Counted from the first letter of the stretch, positions 48,146-58,960 are shown. The stretch: DNA of 64,000 nt from Pseudomonas sp. RIT-562 (GCF_026241895.1 NZ_JAPJIV010000004.1:248001-312000), one strand, 5' to 3'. Notes: generated from the sequence alone by a model not told the origin. Numbers and translations are program-made.

Positions 48146-49546
48146 TTACTCGCCCGTAGCGCTCGGAGCATCGGCAGCACGCTTGCGCTTGGCGCCACCG
48201 CTGCGACGACGTTTGCGTGGGGCACCGGTGCCTTCGTCCTTGCCGCTGAGGTCGCGGATCATGTCCCGACGCTCGCTGTCGTTGGCGTCCTGGTAGTCCG
48301 TCCACCATTCACCCAGGCCATCGGTCTGCTCTCCGGCGCTTTCGCGCAACAACAGGAAATCATAACCGGCGCGGAATCGCGGGTTGTCGAGCAACAGGTC
48401 GGCACGCTTGCCGCTGCGGCGTGGCAGGCGTTCCTGCATGTCCCAGATCTCGCGGATCGGCATGGTGAAACGCTTCGGAATGGCAATCCGCTGGCACTGT
48501 TCGGCGATCAACTCGTGCGCAGCTTCCTGCATTGCCGGAATCGGTGGCATGCCACGTTCTTGCAGGCGCAGTACGCGGGCAGGCAGGGCTGGCCACAGCA
48601 GCGCGGCAAACAGGAACGCCGGAGTCACCGGCTTGTTCTGCTTGATGCGCAGATCAGTATTGATCAACGCCTCGCTGATCAGCGTGTGGGTGTAAGTCGG
48701 GTTGTATTCCAGGGCCTCGGCACTGGCCGGGAACAATGGATCGAACAGCTGCAGGTCCACCAGCATTTCGAAGGTGTCGGCGGCATGGCCGGACAGGAAC
48801 AGCTTGAGGACTTCCTCGAACAGACGTGCCGACGGAATTTCCCGCAGCATCGGCGCCAGCTCGCGAATAGGGGCGGCGCTGTGTTTTTCGATGCCGAAAT
48901 TGAGTTTCGCAGCGAAACGCACGGCTCTGAGCATCCGTACAGGATCTTCCTGATAACGTTGCTTGGGGTCGCCAATCAAGCGGATCAGGTGATTGCGAAT
49001 GTCGTGAACGCCGTTGGCGTAATCGAGGATGCGCTCACTGACCGGATCGTAATACAGGGCATTGATGGTGAAGTCGCGGCGTTGCGCGTCTTCTTCCAGG
49101 GTGCCGTATACGTTGTCACGCAGAATCCGCCCGGACTCGTTACGGGAAGATTGGTTGCTGTCTTCTTCCTCGTCGTTTTGTGGGTGATTGGCGCGGAAGG
49201 TCGCGACTTCAATGATTTCGCGGCCAAAATGGATATGCACCAGTTTGAACCGGCGACCAATGATCCGCGCATTGCGGAACTCGGCTCGAACCTGTTCGGG
49301 CGTGGCGCTGGTGGCGACGTCGAAATCCTTGGGTGTGATGCCGAGCATCATGTCCCGCACACAACCACCTACCAGGTAGGCCTGGTAGCCGGCGTTTTGC
49401 AGGCGCTCGACGATATTCACCGCATAACGGCTGAATTGGCCCTTTTGCAGCGAATGTTGGCTGCTATTGAGCACTTCAGGCGTACTGCGAATGTGTTGCG
49501 TATGACGCTTGGGAGTACGGAATGACTGGAACAGCTTCTTCAGCAT
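48146..49546 (-). CDS. pcnB: Poly(A) polymerase I
   Basis: 466 residues. Start at 49546 (MLKKLFQSFRTPKRH). Nucleotidyltransferase motif AYLVGGCVRDMMLGITPKDFDVATSATP, then the RRDFTINALYYD motif, and a basic C-terminal tail (RKRRRSGGAKRKRA). It adds poly(A) tails that promote RNA decay. Downstream of crcZ and cbrB, and followed by folK. Confidence 0.96.
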   Translation of the reverse strand: MLKKLFQSFRTPKRHTQHIRSTPEVLNSSQHSLQKGQFSRYAVNIVERLQNAGYQAYLVGGCVRDMMLGITPKDFDVATSATPEQVRAEFRNARIIGRRFKLVHIHFGREIIEVATFRANHPQNDEEEDSNQSSRNESGRILRDNVYGTLEEDAQRRDFTINALYYDPVSERILDYANGVHDIRNHLIRLIGDPKQRYQEDPVRMLRAVRFAAKLNFGIEKHSAAPIRELAPMLREIPSARLFEEVLKLFLSGHAADTFEMLVDLQLFDPLFPASAEALEYNPTYTHTLISEALINTDLRIKQNKPVTPAFLFAALLWPALPARVLRLQERGMPPIPAMQEAAHELIAEQCQRIAIPKRFTMPIREIWDMQERLPRRSGKRADLLLDNPRFRAGYDFLLLRESAGEQTDGLGEWWTDYQDANDSERRDMIRDLSGKDEGTGAPRKRRRSGGAKRKRAADAPSATGE

Positions 49547-49653
49547 GGGATGCACTGTTTGAAGGAATGTTCGGCCATAACGAAGAATGACCGCATGATG
49601 GGCCGGGATTCTAGCATTTAGTCGAGGGATGGTGTAGGACGCAGGCGATATCA

Positions 49654-49675
49654 CCTGTAGGAGCGAGCAAATCGC
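49654..49675. repeat. Single REP unit
   Basis: CCTGTAGGAGCGAGCAAATCGC, one half-unit without an inverted partner, between pcnB and the crcZ end. Confidence 0.6.
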
Positions 49676-49683
49676 AGAAACCA

Positions 49684-50047
49684 CATGGGGAGCCGAAGCT
49701 CCCCAAGAAGTAGTTGCATGCTCTATTTTTATTATTGGTTTCGGGCTTTTTGTTTTTGTTAAGTGCCCTCGTCATGAAGTTTTTCCTTCATGACCCTCCC
49801 AATCGGGAGCCAAGAGCAAACGGATTGCTTTGGTCGCTGTGCTGCAGTGATCTATCGATCCAACCAGTTCAGGCTCTGTCTTAGGACAGTTTTTGTTGTT
49901 CTCGGCCTGGTCGTGGGGCAAGCCCCAAATACAACGCCTCTCCAAAAGAATCAGTTAGCTGCGCCTCTCGCCGTCTTGTTTTTATTGTGCGTGAGTCGAT
50001 TCGTCTTATTTTTATTGTCTTGTGCATTGCTTGTTATTGTTCTTGTA
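49684..50047 (-). ncRNA. crcZ: CrcZ small RNA (catabolite repression antagonist)
   Basis: The 700-base gap between cbrB and pcnB carries the CrcZ hallmarks on the minus strand. There are six A-rich CA motifs (AACAATAACAA near 50037, AATAAAAATAAG near 50012, AATAAAAACAAG near 49980, AACAACAAAAAC near 49895, AACAAAAACAAAAA near 49750 and AATAATAAAAAT near 49728). A stem GGGGAGC-TTCG-GCTCCCC lies near its 3' end. Length about 364 bases, close to the P. putida RNA. CrcZ binds Hfq with Crc and relieves catabolite repression. The exact 3' end is uncertain. Confidence 0.9.
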
Positions 50048-50057
50048 CCAGACATAT

Positions 50058-50073
50058 AGCAGGGTGCGTGCCA
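50058..50073 (-). promoter_or_regulatory. Sigma-54 promoter of crcZ (CbrB-dependent)
   Basis: On the minus strand TGGCACGCACCCTGCT, a near-perfect -24/-12 promoter, 11 bases upstream of the inferred crcZ start. CbrB, encoded just upstream, is the expected activator. Confidence 0.88.
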
Positions 50074-50133
50074 ACTTTTGTGAAGCCCAGTAAAACAAGG
50101 GGTTGCGCTGGCTATCGGGCTTTTTCGAGGGCC

Positions 50134-50168
50134 AAAAAAACCGGGGCTTCGTTACCGTAAGCCCCGGC
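50134..50168 (-). terminator. Terminator of cbrB
   Basis: On the minus strand CCGGGGCTTAC/GAAGCCCCGG hairpin followed by TTTTTTT, about 75 bases past the cbrB stop and before the crcZ promoter. Confidence 0.88.
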
Positions 50169-50244
50169 TTCTGTTACGTGTAAAACCACAGGTAACAGTT
50201 TTTTCACAAATTCACCTGTTACCCGCACACTCGACAGGTGACAT

Positions 50245-51684
50245 TCAGCTTTCGCTGGCTACCCCGGTCTTGCGGCGCGGGATGCCCAGGCGTTGCCGGC
50301 GTTCCCACAGGCATTTACGGCTGACGCCAAGCTTGCGAGCCAGCTCGGTCTCGGTCATATGGTCCTGATGCTCAAGCACGAAGTGCTGGAAGTAGTCTTC
50401 GAGTGACAGGTCCTCGGTCGGCTCGTGGCTGGTGTTACCTGCGCCATTGCCCTGCTGCGGCGCCAGGCCGATGAATTCATCGTCGTCGAGATCGTTGAGC
50501 TCGATGTCGATCCCCAACAGCTCGGCGGAAATTTCCGGGCTCTCGCACAGGATCACTGCGCGCTCCACGGCGTTTTCCAGTTCCCGAACGTTACCCGGCC
50601 AGGAATAGTGCCGAATGGCCTGCTCGGCATCCGGGGCGAACTTCAGGTCGGTGCGATTGACCCGCGCACTCTGGCGAGCCAGGAATGCCGTGGCGATTTC
50701 GTTGACGTCAGCACCACGCTCGCGCAGGGCGGGCAGTTTCAGGGCGATAACGTGCAGGCGATAATACAAGTCCTCCCGGAACTGACCGATCTTCGCCAGG
50801 CTCTTGAGGTCCCGGTGGGTCGCGGCGATCAGACGTACGTCGACCTTCTGCGACTGCACGGAACCGACGCGGCGGATTTCACCTTCTTGCAGTACGCGCA
50901 ACAGGCGGGCCTGGGCTTCCAGCGGCAGTTCGCCGATTTCATCAAGGAACAGGGTGCCGCCATCGGCTGCTTCAACAAGGCCAGCACGGCCAGCGCTGGC
51001 GCCGGTGAATGCACCTTTCTCGTGACCGAACAGCTCGGACTCGATGAGGCTTTCCGGAATGGCCGCACAGTTCACCGAAATCATCGGCGCCTTGGCGCGC
51101 CTGGACAGATTGTGCAGGGCGCGGGCCACCAGTTCCTTGCCGGTCCCGGACTCGCCCTGGATCAATACATTGGAGTCGGTTGGCGCTACCTTGCGGATCT
51201 TGCTGTACAGATCCTGCATGGGTGGGCACGAACCGATGATGCCGATCTCGCCATTGCTGTTATCGACTCCATTTTTTGCCGCGACAGGCGTGGCCTTGCC
51301 GCTGACCGACTCTGTGCCGGCGCTCTGGAGCGATTGCCGGTCGCGCAGGATGCGCGCGACGGCCTGGAGCATTTCGTCGTGATCGAAAGGCTTGGCGATG
51401 TAGTCCACCGCGCCCATCTTCATCGAGTCGACTGCCGAGCGCAGGCTCGCGTAGCTGGTCATGATCAGCACCGGAGTGCCTTGGCCGAGCTTGATCAGCT
51501 CGGTACCCGGAGCACCCGGTAAACGCAGATCACTGACGATCAGGTCGAACGTGGGGATAGTGAATCGTTCTTGTGCTTCCTGCACAGAACCGGCTTCGCT
51601 GACCTGGTACTGGTTACGTTCCAGCAGGCGGCGCAAGGCGGAGCGGATAATTGTTTCGTCTTCGACGATCAAAATGTGCGGCAT
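50245..51684 (-). CDS. cbrB: Sigma-54-dependent response regulator CbrB
   Basis: 479 residues. Receiver domain with Asp52 and Lys98; AAA+ domain with Walker A GESGTGKE at 177-184 and GAFTGA loop at 224-229; C-terminal helix-turn-helix ([25 protein letters not shown]). Partner of CbrA for carbon/nitrogen balance; the main target is the crcZ promoter. It follows cbrA by 22 bases. Confidence 0.96.
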   Translation of the reverse strand: MPHILIVEDETIIRSALRRLLERNQYQVSEAGSVQEAQERFTIPTFDLIVSDLRLPGAPGTELIKLGQGTPVLIMTSYASLRSAVDSMKMGAVDYIAKPFDHDEMLQAVARILRDRQSLQSAGTESVSGKATPVAAKNGVDNSNGEIGIIGSCPPMQDLYSKIRKVAPTDSNVLIQGESGTGKELVARALHNLSRRAKAPMISVNCAAIPESLIESELFGHEKGAFTGASAGRAGLVEAADGGTLFLDEIGELPLEAQARLLRVLQEGEIRRVGSVQSQKVDVRLIAATHRDLKSLAKIGQFREDLYYRLHVIALKLPALRERGADVNEIATAFLARQSARVNRTDLKFAPDAEQAIRHYSWPGNVRELENAVERAVILCESPEISAELLGIDIELNDLDDDEFIGLAPQQGNGAGNTSHEPTEDLSLEDYFQHFVLEHQDHMTETELARKLGVSRKCLWERRQRLGIPRRKTGVASES

Positions 51685-51706
51685 TGATTCGATACTCTCG
51701 ACGGTC

Positions 51707-54655
51707 TCAGTTCACAGCGGACGTCGCTTCGACATGACGCGGCAAGGTCACCCGGATACGGGTGCCGCGCTGGCTTTGAACATCAGCCGGGCTGTCGATG
51801 GTGATTTGTCCATAATGCTCTTCAACGATGGAATAGACCAGTGCAAGGCCCAGACCGGTGCCTTCGCCAGGATCCTTGGTGGTGAAGAAGGGTTCGAACA
51901 ATCGGTCCATGATGTTCTTCGGGATACCGCTGCCTTCGTCTTCGACGATCAGGTCGACCGTGTGTTCGCCGGCTTCGCTTTTGACCCGCACGGCACTGCC
52001 GGCAGGCGAGGCGTCACGGGCGTTCGAGAGCAGGTTGATCAAAACTTGAGCAAGGCGCTGGGGATCACCCTCGACCCAGTGATCGGGGTCGCACAGGTTG
52101 TAGAACTGCACCTCGAAGTTACGCCGGTTCAGGGCCAGCAAACCGATCGCATCCTGGGCCACTTCGGCCAGACAGACGGGCTCGTCGCTATGCTGATGGC
52201 TGCCTGCGTGGGCAAAGCTCATCAGTGACTGGACGATCCGCGACACGCGCTTGGTCTGTTCGAGGATCTGCCCGCTGATTTCCTTCAGCTCGCCATCGTC
52301 TTCGCGCTCTTCGCGCAGGTTCTGCGCCAGGCAGGCGATGCCGGTGATCGGGTTGCCAATTTCATGCGCGACGCCGGCCGCCAGGCGACCGATGCTTGCC
52401 AGGCGCTCGGAGTGCACCAGTTTGTCTTCGAGCATCTGGGTTTCGGTCAGGTCTTCCACGAGCAACACCAGGCCGCTGTTACCCGGTGCCAACGGCTCGT
52501 CGATGGCCGCCTTGTGCAAGTTCAGCCAGCGAGTCTGGCCATCCAGTGCCAGGTGCTGCTTGTGCAGGTGCTCGTCGGGAAGGTTGATGAAACCTTGCAG
52601 CAGTTCCTTCCAGGGATCGGCAATGGTGCTCAGGCGCGAACCGACCACACGCTGCGCAGCAATTCCGGTCAGCTCCTCCATGGCTTTGTTCCACATGAGG
52701 ATTTCCTGGTCTTTGGCCAGGGAGCAGACGCCCATGGGCAGCTCCTGCAGGGTCTGGCGGTGGTAGCGACGCAGCGCGTCCAGTTCCGCAGCCAGCCCGG
52801 TGAGGCGCGAGTGATAGTCCTCGAGGCGGCTTTCGATGAAGTGGATGTCTTCGGTGACGTAGTTTTCGCCACCGGCTTTATAAGGCAGGAAGGTCTCGAC
52901 CATGTCCTGGGCCACGCTCGGCCCCATCAAGCCGGAAAGATTGGCTTCGATGCGGTCACGCAGACGGCGCAAGGCATAAGGCCGGCGCTCGTCGAAAGGC
53001 AGATAGAGATCGCGCAGGGCTTGCTCGACTTCTTTCTGAGCGGCCTTGGCACCCAATGGTTTTGCCAGCTGCGTGGCAAATTCCTGCGGCGAGGCGGCGT
53101 GCAGTTCGCGCCGCTGCGGCCGGCGCACGTTGTCCACGGCGCAAGCTTCCGCGGCGCTGGCTTCTTCCGGGCTGGCGTTGGTGAATAGTGAGATCAGGGT
53201 GAACATCAGCACGTTGGCCGCCAGCGACGCGATCGCCGCCATGTGCCAGCTGGTGTCATCCAGCACGTAGATCATGTTCAGCAGAGGAATGTAGAAACCC
53301 TGCAGATTGCCGACCAGCGGCAGCAACATGGTCACCAGCCACACCAGGATCCCGGCCAGCAGGCCGGCGATAAAGCCGCGGCGGTTGGCGGTCGGCCAGT
53401 ACAGGACCGACAGCACCCCCGGCAGGAATTGCAGGGTGGCGACAAAAGCGACGATGCCGAGGTTGGCCAGGTCTTGCTCCGCTCCCAGCATTAGATAGAA
53501 ACCGTAGCCGGCCATGATGATTGCAACGATCAGCGCCCGGCGAGTCCACTTCAGCCAGCGATAGATATTGCCTTCTGCCGGCGGCTGGTAGAGCGGCAGC
53601 ACCAGGTGATTCAGGGCCATCCCGGACAATGCCAGGGTAGTGACGATAATCAGGCCGCTGGCTGCGGACAGGCCGCCGATATACGCCAGTAACGCCAGCG
53701 CCTTGCTGTTGGCGGCAATGCCGATGCCCAGGGTGAAGTATTCCGGGTTGGTGGTGGCGCCCAGTTTCAGCCCGGCCCAGAGAATCAGCGGAACCGCCAG
53801 GCTCATCAACAGCAGGAACAGCGGCAAGCCCCAGCTGGCACTGACCAGCGAGCGCGGGTTGAGGTTTTCGGTGAAGGTCATGTGATACATGTGCGGCATC
53901 ACAATGGCCGAGGCGAAAAACACCAGCAGCAATGTACGCCATGGGCCTTCCTGCAACGGCGTGTGCAGGGCAGCCAGGGCGGTCTGGTTTTGCAGCAGCC
54001 AGAGTTCAAGCTGCTGCGGACCGTCGAACACTCCGTACAACGCATACAGGCCAACGCCGCCGATCGCGATCAGCTTGATCACCGACTCAAAGGCAATGGC
54101 GAACACCAGCCCTTCATGCTTCTCGCGGGTGGCGATATGGCGCGAGCCGAAGAAGATCGTGAACAGGGTGATCAGCGCGCAGAAGCTCAACGCCACCCGG
54201 TGCTGCACCGGCTCGCGGGTGAGGATGCCGATGGAGTCTGCCACCGCCTGGATCTGCAAAGCCAGCAACGGCAGCACGCCGATCAGCATGAAGATCGTGG
54301 TCAGCGCGCCGGCCCAGGTGCTGCGAAAGCGGAACGCAAACAAGTCGGCCAGCGACGACAGCTGATAGGTTCGAGTGATTTTCAGGATCGGATAGAGCAA
54401 CACCGGCGCCAGCAGGAATGCCCCGGAAACCCCGAGGTAGCTGGAAAGGAAGCCGTAGCCATACTGATAGGCCAGGCCCACCGTGCCATAAAATGCCCAG
54501 GCACTGGCGTAGACGCCCAGCGACAGGGTGTAGGTCAGCGGGTGGCGAATGATCGCCCGGGGGATCATGCCCCGTTCGCTGATCCAGGCTACGCCGAACA
54601 GCACCGCCAGGTAGGCGGCGCTGATCAGGATCATCTGGGTCAGGCTAAAGCTCAT
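51707..54655 (-). CDS. cbrA: Sensor histidine kinase CbrA with an SSSF transporter domain
   Basis: 982 residues. The N-terminal 500 or so form a sodium/solute symporter (SLC5/SSSF) domain with about 13 membrane segments; a PAS region lies around residues 620-740; then HisKA ([19 protein letters not shown]) and HATPase_c ([29 protein letters not shown]). The transporter part can bind histidine in related proteins. Start ambiguous by two codons (54661 or 54655); both overlap cbrX. Confidence 0.95.
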   Translation of the reverse strand: MSFSLTQMILISAAYLAVLFGVAWISERGMIPRAIIRHPLTYTLSLGVYASAWAFYGTVGLAYQYGYGFLSSYLGVSGAFLLAPVLLYPILKITRTYQLSSLADLFAFRFRSTWAGALTTIFMLIGVLPLLALQIQAVADSIGILTREPVQHRVALSFCALITLFTIFFGSRHIATREKHEGLVFAIAFESVIKLIAIGGVGLYALYGVFDGPQQLELWLLQNQTALAALHTPLQEGPWRTLLLVFFASAIVMPHMYHMTFTENLNPRSLVSASWGLPLFLLLMSLAVPLILWAGLKLGATTNPEYFTLGIGIAANSKALALLAYIGGLSAASGLIIVTTLALSGMALNHLVLPLYQPPAEGNIYRWLKWTRRALIVAIIMAGYGFYLMLGAEQDLANLGIVAFVATLQFLPGVLSVLYWPTANRRGFIAGLLAGILVWLVTMLLPLVGNLQGFYIPLLNMIYVLDDTSWHMAAIASLAANVLMFTLISLFTNASPEEASAAEACAVDNVRRPQRRELHAASPQEFATQLAKPLGAKAAQKEVEQALRDLYLPFDERRPYALRRLRDRIEANLSGLMGPSVAQDMVETFLPYKAGGENYVTEDIHFIESRLEDYHSRLTGLAAELDALRRYHRQTLQELPMGVCSLAKDQEILMWNKAMEELTGIAAQRVVGSRLSTIADPWKELLQGFINLPDEHLHKQHLALDGQTRWLNLHKAAIDEPLAPGNSGLVLLVEDLTETQMLEDKLVHSERLASIGRLAAGVAHEIGNPITGIACLAQNLREEREDDGELKEISGQILEQTKRVSRIVQSLMSFAHAGSHQHSDEPVCLAEVAQDAIGLLALNRRNFEVQFYNLCDPDHWVEGDPQRLAQVLINLLSNARDASPAGSAVRVKSEAGEHTVDLIVEDEGSGIPKNIMDRLFEPFFTTKDPGEGTGLGLALVYSIVEEHYGQITIDSPADVQSQRGTRIRVTLPRHVEATSAVN

Positions 54656-54821
54656 CGGCATCTTTTTGGCTCTGCAGGATGAAGGTCACGACGATCAGAA
54701 TCAGCCAGAGCAGATAAGGGCGATACCAGGCGCCAGTGGCGTCGATCCACCAGTCCATGATGGCCGGGGAGAACAGGTAAATCCCCACTACCAGAAGCAG
54801 GACCAAGCGATAGATGTACAT
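54645..54821 (-). CDS. cbrX: CbrX small membrane protein
   Basis: 58 residues, read directly: MYIYRLVLLLVVGIYLFSP, then a WWIDATGAWYRPY stretch and a second hydrophobic segment LLWLILIVVTFIL, ending QKDADEL. Two membrane segments. Its stop lies inside the cbrA start region, so translation is coupled. It matches CbrX described upstream of cbrA in Pseudomonas. Confidence 0.88.
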   Translation of the reverse strand: MYIYRLVLLLVVGIYLFSPAIMDWWIDATGAWYRPYLLWLILIVVTFILQSQKDADEL

Positions 54822-54898
54822 CCCGGCCTCTCTTTTTTATGCGCGTGCCCGAAAACGTGCGGCGATGGTAACGGATGGCGGCGCGACTGCAAGCGCCA

Positions 54899-55792
54899 TC
54901 ACTGCAGTTGTGCCTCGGGCAGGTGCAGTGTGCGCGGGATCTGCAGCGCATCCCAGTGAGCGATACCCCAGTTCAGCACCTCCCGTGGGGTGGCGCAGGA
55001 CAGTTCGGTTGGCGGATTTTGCCCCAGTGCCCGCAGCGCCCGAAGTAGCAGGGGAGTGGCCTGGTCTGCGGTCAGCGGCGGGGAGCGATAGGATTTGCCG
55101 AGCTTATGGCCATCGGGCTGGGTGATCAGCGGTATGTGCAGGTAACGCGGTTGTGACAGGCCGAGTAATTCCTGCAGGTACAGCTGGCGCGGCGTGGAGT
55201 CGAGGAGGTCGGCGCCCCGTACGATATCCGTGATGCCCTGCCAGGCGTCATCCAGGACCACCGCCAGTTGGTAGGCGTACAGCCCGTCTCGGCGGCGGAT
55301 CACGAAATCGCCGACTTCACGGCCCAGGTGCTGGCGATATTCGCCCTGTACGCGGTCGATGAAGTGGTATTCCAGCTCGGGGACCCGCAAGCGGATCGCG
55401 GCATCGTCGGTGGCATGCCCGGCATTGCGGCACAGGCCCGGGTAAATTCCGTGATACGGCTCCAGTTGTTTGCGCGAGCAGGTGCAGGCGTAGGCCAGGC
55501 CCTGGTTGAACAGGCGATTGATGATCTCGGCATAGGCATCGTGGCGGTCGCTTTGACGCACCACCGCGCCATCCCATTCAAAGCCGTAGCTTTCCAGTGC
55601 CTGGAGAATTGCCGCCTGGGCGCCGGGCTCTTCCCGGGGCGGGTCGAGGTCTTCCATGCGCATCAGCCAGCGCCCGCCCACCGAGCGCGCATCGAGGTAC
55701 GAGGCCAATGCGGCAACCAGCGAACCGAAGTGCAGGTGACCACTGGGCGTGGGGGCGAAGCGGCCGATGTAGGTGGGGGTGGTGGCAGTCAT
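54899..55792 (-). CDS. gluQ: Glutamyl-Q tRNA(Asp) synthetase
   Basis: 297 residues, shorter than GltX because the anticodon-binding domain is absent. Class I features YIGRFAPTPSGHLHFGSLVAALASYLDA (HIGH-like) and DGHKLGKSY (KMSKS-like), and a zinc site in CTCSR. It attaches glutamate to the queuosine base of tRNA-Asp. Located upstream of cbrX and downstream of dksA, as often in gammaproteobacteria. Confidence 0.95.
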   Translation of the reverse strand: MTATTPTYIGRFAPTPSGHLHFGSLVAALASYLDARSVGGRWLMRMEDLDPPREEPGAQAAILQALESYGFEWDGAVVRQSDRHDAYAEIINRLFNQGLAYACTCSRKQLEPYHGIYPGLCRNAGHATDDAAIRLRVPELEYHFIDRVQGEYRQHLGREVGDFVIRRRDGLYAYQLAVVLDDAWQGITDIVRGADLLDSTPRQLYLQELLGLSQPRYLHIPLITQPDGHKLGKSYRSPPLTADQATPLLLRALRALGQNPPTELSCATPREVLNWGIAHWDALQIPRTLHLPEAQLQ

Positions 55793-55817
55793 GAGGTGAT
55801 ATTACGTCGTCGGGTCG

Positions 55818-55905
55818 TGTGGGAGCGGGCTTGCTCGCGAAAGCGGTGTGTCAGGCGATGTATGTAGCTGACACGTCGCATTCGCGAGCAAGCCCGCTCC
55901 CACAA
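55818..55905. repeat. REP pair (GTGGGAGCGGGC type)
   Basis: GTGGGAGCGGGCTTGCTCGC and the inverted GCGAGCAAGCCCGCTCCCAC with a spacer of about 40 bases containing GTCAGGCGATG / CTGACACGTCGC. Between gluQ and dksA. Confidence 0.9.
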
Positions 55906-55945
55906 GGTTTCCACAATATTTGCGGCGGGGCGAATTGCAGAAACA

Positions 55946-55975
55946 AAAACGGAGCGTTCGCACGCTCCGTTTTTT
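55946..55975 (-). terminator. Terminator of dksA
   Basis: On the minus strand AACGGAGCGT / ACGCTCCGTT hairpin with T-run; also T-rich on the plus side, so it may work both ways. Confidence 0.85.
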
Positions 55976-55988
55976 ATCCAAATCGCAA

Positions 55989-56429
55989 TTACTTGCCGAC
56001 TTGTTTTTCCTTGATTTCCGCCAGGGTCTTGCAGTCAACGCACATGTCGGCGGTAGGGCGGGCTTCCAGTCGCTTGACGCCAATTTCGACGCCGCAGGAC
56101 TCGCACCAGCCATATTCTTCGTCTTCGATCAATTGCAGAGTCTTGTCGATCTTCTTGATCAACTTGCGCTCGCGATCACGGGCGCGCAATTCGAGGCTGA
56201 ATTCTTCTTCCTGGCTGGCACGATCTGCCGGGTCGGGGAAGTTGGCCGCTTCGTCTTTCATGTGATCAACCGTACGGTCGACTTCCTGCATCAAGTCCTG
56301 TTTCCACTTGTTCAGGATCTTGGTGAAGTGAGCGCGCATGGGTTTACCCATGTACTCCTCGCCCTTTACTGCCTGGTAGGGTTCGAAGCCGCTGATCGAC
56401 TGATTTTGCTGCTTTGCTTGGGTGGGCAT
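55989..56429 (-). CDS. dksA: RNA polymerase-binding transcription factor DksA
   Basis: 146 residues. Coiled-coil tip with DPADRAS (DxxDxA) at about residues 68-74 and a zinc finger CESCG...CVDC near the C terminus. It binds the RNA polymerase secondary channel and works with ppGpp in the stringent response, including at rRNA and tRNA promoters with GC discriminators such as the one at 20.25 kb. Terminated by a hairpin. Confidence 0.97.
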   Translation of the reverse strand: MPTQAKQQNQSISGFEPYQAVKGEEYMGKPMRAHFTKILNKWKQDLMQEVDRTVDHMKDEAANFPDPADRASQEEEFSLELRARDRERKLIKKIDKTLQLIEDEEYGWCESCGVEIGVKRLEARPTADMCVDCKTLAEIKEKQVGK

Positions 56430-56760
56430 GAAATGGACCGCCTCTACTCTTGTAATCCATTGCGCAGGATTGCTCCATCACCGACACCTGCCGGCCCTGC
56501 GGCTGCAAGCGGGCGAACTTACCAGATCAAATCGGAGCGCGCTACTCCCGGATGTCGAGGTAGTGGCTCAATGGCCTTGCAAATGTTTGCCAAGCCTTGT
56601 CTGGTGGTGCTGGAGACCTGATCAAATATTGATTTTAGTCAAACCTGGGACACACGCCTGAGTCGTTTGAGACCAGAGTTATACGGTCTGACCGCTTTAT
56701 GTTCTCGCTCGTTCCTGCGCTTGGGTAGAATCAGTTTTTTCCCCCGTTGAAGGAAGGCCG
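56430..56760. other. Intergenic region between dksA and the aminotransferase
   Basis: 331 bases between divergent genes; it must hold both promoters. I find no gene, repeat or clear -35/-10 pair, only a weak palindrome GACCAGAGTTATACGGTC near 56672. Confidence 0.5.
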
Positions 56761-57933
56761 ATGGCTCAGTCCTACAGTGCCCGCAGCCGCGCAATCGAAC
56801 CGTTCCACGTCATGGCCCTGTTAGCGCGCGCCAATGAATTGCAGGCCGCAGGCCACGACGTGATCCACCTGGAAATCGGCGAACCGGACTTCACCACAGC
56901 CGAGCCGATCATCCAGGCCGGCCAGGCCGCGCTGACCGCCGGCAAGACCCGATACACCGCCGCGCGGGGAATTCCCGAGCTGCGCGAGGCTATCTCGGGT
57001 TTTTACCAGCAGCGCTACGGTTTGAGTATCGATCCCCGGCGGATTCTGATCACTCCGGGTGGCTCCGGCGCACTGTTGCTGGCCAGCGCCTTGTTGGTGG
57101 ACCCGGGCAAGCACTGGCTGCTGGCAGACCCCGGTTATCCGTGCAATCGGCATTTCCTGCGGCTGGTGGAAGGTGCGGCCCAGTTGGTACCGGTCGGCCC
57201 CGACGTGCGTTACCAATTGACTCCAGACCTGGTGGCGCGGCATTGGGACAACGACAGCGTCGGCGCGTTGGTGGCATCGCCCGCCAACCCCACCGGGACC
57301 ATTCTGACTCGCGATGAACTAGCGGGCCTGTCCAGTGCGATCAAGGCGCGGCATGGCCATCTGGTGGTGGACGAGATCTACCATGGCCTGACCTACGGAA
57401 CCGATGCCGCCAGCGTTCTGGAAGTGGACGACAGCGCCTTTGTCCTGAATAGTTTTTCAAAGTATTTCGGCATGACCGGCTGGCGCCTTGGCTGGCTGGT
57501 GGCGCCCGAGGCCGCCGTCGGCGATCTGGAAAAGCTCGCGCAAAATCTCTATATCAGCGCCCCAAGCATGGCTCAGCACGCGGCCCTGGCGTGTTTTGAA
57601 CCGGCCACCATCAGCATTCTCGAAGAACGTCGTGCCGAATTCGGCCGCCGTCGCGATTTCCTGCTCCCGGCATTGCGCGAATTGGGTTTTGGCATCGCCG
57701 TGGAACCGGAAGGCGCCTTTTACCTGTATGCCGATATCAGCAAGTTCGGCGGTGATGCCTTCGCGTTTTGCCGGCATTTCCTCGAAACCGAGCATGTGGC
57801 GATTACTCCCGGACTCGATTTCGGTCGTTATCAGGCTGGGCATCACGTGCGCTTTGCCTACACGCAGAATCTGCCGCGCCTGCAGGAAGCGGTCGAACGA
57901 ATTGCCCGCGGTCTGCGGAGCTGGCAAGGCTGA
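56761..57933 (+). CDS. PLP-dependent aminotransferase (class I/II)
   Basis: 390 residues, fold type [19 protein letters not shown] and [15 protein letters not shown] carry the PLP-binding region; the lysine of SFSKYFG is the Schiff-base residue. Likely an aspartate/aromatic or alanine-type aminotransferase, but the sequence does not show which. Its stop overlaps the sfsA start (TGATG), so the two are coupled. Confidence 0.88.
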   Translation: MAQSYSARSRAIEPFHVMALLARANELQAAGHDVIHLEIGEPDFTTAEPIIQAGQAALTAGKTRYTAARGIPELREAISGFYQQRYGLSIDPRRILITPGGSGALLLASALLVDPGKHWLLADPGYPCNRHFLRLVEGAAQLVPVGPDVRYQLTPDLVARHWDNDSVGALVASPANPTGTILTRDELAGLSSAIKARHGHLVVDEIYHGLTYGTDAASVLEVDDSAFVLNSFSKYFGMTGWRLGWLVAPEAAVGDLEKLAQNLYISAPSMAQHAALACFEPATISILEERRAEFGRRRDFLLPALRELGFGIAVEPEGAFYLYADISKFGGDAFAFCRHFLETEHVAITPGLDFGRYQAGHHVRFAYTQNLPRLQEAVERIARGLRSWQG

Positions 57934-58646
57934 TGCGCTTTCATCCTCCACTCGAAGAAGGCCGTCTGATCCGACGCTACAAGCGTTTTCTTGCCGATAT
58001 CGAAACCGTGAATGGCGAGCTGCTGACCATTCACTGTCCCAATACCGGCTCGATGCTCAACTGTCAGGTCGAGGGTGGGCAGGTGTGGTTCAGTCGCTCC
58101 AATGATCCGAAGCGCAAGTTGCCCGGTACCTGGGAGATCGGCGAAACGCCTCAGGGGCGGTTGTTCTGCGTCAATACCGGGCGGGCCAATGGCCTGATCG
58201 AGGAAGCGCTGCGAGCGGGTGTGATCACCGAGTTGAACGGTTTCACTGAGCTCCGGCGTGAAGTGGCTTACGGCCAGGAAAGCAGTCGCATTGATTTTCG
58301 TCTGGACTACCCAAGCGGACCGGCTTACGTCGAAGTCAAAAGTGTCACGCTGGGTTTCGATGGTTCATCAGTGGCGGCCTTTCCCGACGCGGTCACCCAG
58401 CGCGGGGCCAAGCACTTGCGCGAATTGGCCCACCTGGCGCGGGACGGGATTCGTGCGGTGCAGTTGTACTGCGTGAATCTCACCGGCATTGACGCGGTGC
58501 GCCCGGCCCGTGAGATCGATTCGGCTTACGCCGAGGCGTTGCGTGAAGCGGTGGCCAGTGGGGTGGAAGTACTGGCGTATGGCGTGCGCCTGAGCCATGA
58601 AGAGATGCTGGTTGATCGGCGCCTTGACGTGCTGCTGCACGGCTAA
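57933..58646 (+). CDS. sfsA: SfsA DNA-binding/nuclease family protein
   Basis: 237 residues. Starts [24 protein letters not shown], with the SfsA motifs [16 protein letters not shown] (nuclease-like E-x-K) and [17 protein letters not shown]. Known as a sugar-fermentation regulator; the fold is nuclease-like. It converges with the Rieske gene with a 4-base overlap of stops. Confidence 0.95.
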   Translation: MRFHPPLEEGRLIRRYKRFLADIETVNGELLTIHCPNTGSMLNCQVEGGQVWFSRSNDPKRKLPGTWEIGETPQGRLFCVNTGRANGLIEEALRAGVITELNGFTELRREVAYGQESSRIDFRLDYPSGPAYVEVKSVTLGFDGSSVAAFPDAVTQRGAKHLRELAHLARDGIRAVQLYCVNLTGIDAVRPAREIDSAYAEALREAVASGVEVLAYGVRLSHEEMLVDRRLDVLLHG

Positions 58647-58960
58647 ACGTTTACCCATATCCCCTGATCGTCTTCCCGGCAGGGGACCGGCGTCAGTGCT
58701 TGCCCGGCGCACGGGCCGGCCACGCATTCGCCGTCTTCGATCAGGAACAGTGCGCCGTGGGTGGCGCACTGGATAAGGCTGTTGCTGGCGTCGAGAAACT
58801 GGTCTGGCTGCCATTCCAGGCCAACGCCGCGGTGCGGGCAGCGATTGAGGTAGACGTAGACCTGGCCACTGCGACGCACGGCAAACAGTTTGCGGCCTTC
58901 GATCTCGCCGCCGCGGCTGCTGCCATCAGGCAGGTCGGTGCCTGCGCAAAAAAACTTCAT
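58643..58960 (-). CDS. Small Rieske-type [2Fe-2S] protein
   Basis: 105 residues, a single Rieske domain: CPHRG at about residue 41, then CATHG about 20 residues later, both with the Cys/His pattern for a 2Fe-2S cluster. Similar to soluble NirD-like ferredoxins. No partner oxygenase is nearby. Start at 58960. Confidence 0.88.
   Translation of the reverse strand: MKFFCAGTDLPDGSSRGGEIEGRKLFAVRRSGQVYVYLNRCPHRGVGLEWQPDQFLDASNSLIQCATHGALFLIEDGECVAGPCAGQALTPVPCREDDQGIWVNV

Noticed and set aside
48089..49525. 478-codon plus-strand frame
   Set aside because: Antisense to pcnB; no recognizable domain.
49790..50059. 89-codon plus-strand frame with hydrophobic end
   Set aside because: Antisense to crcZ; its hydrophobic run of Leu/Phe/Val is just the complement of the CA motifs.
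50425..51522. 365-codon plus-strand frame
   Set aside because: Antisense to cbrB; cbrB has full catalytic motifs.
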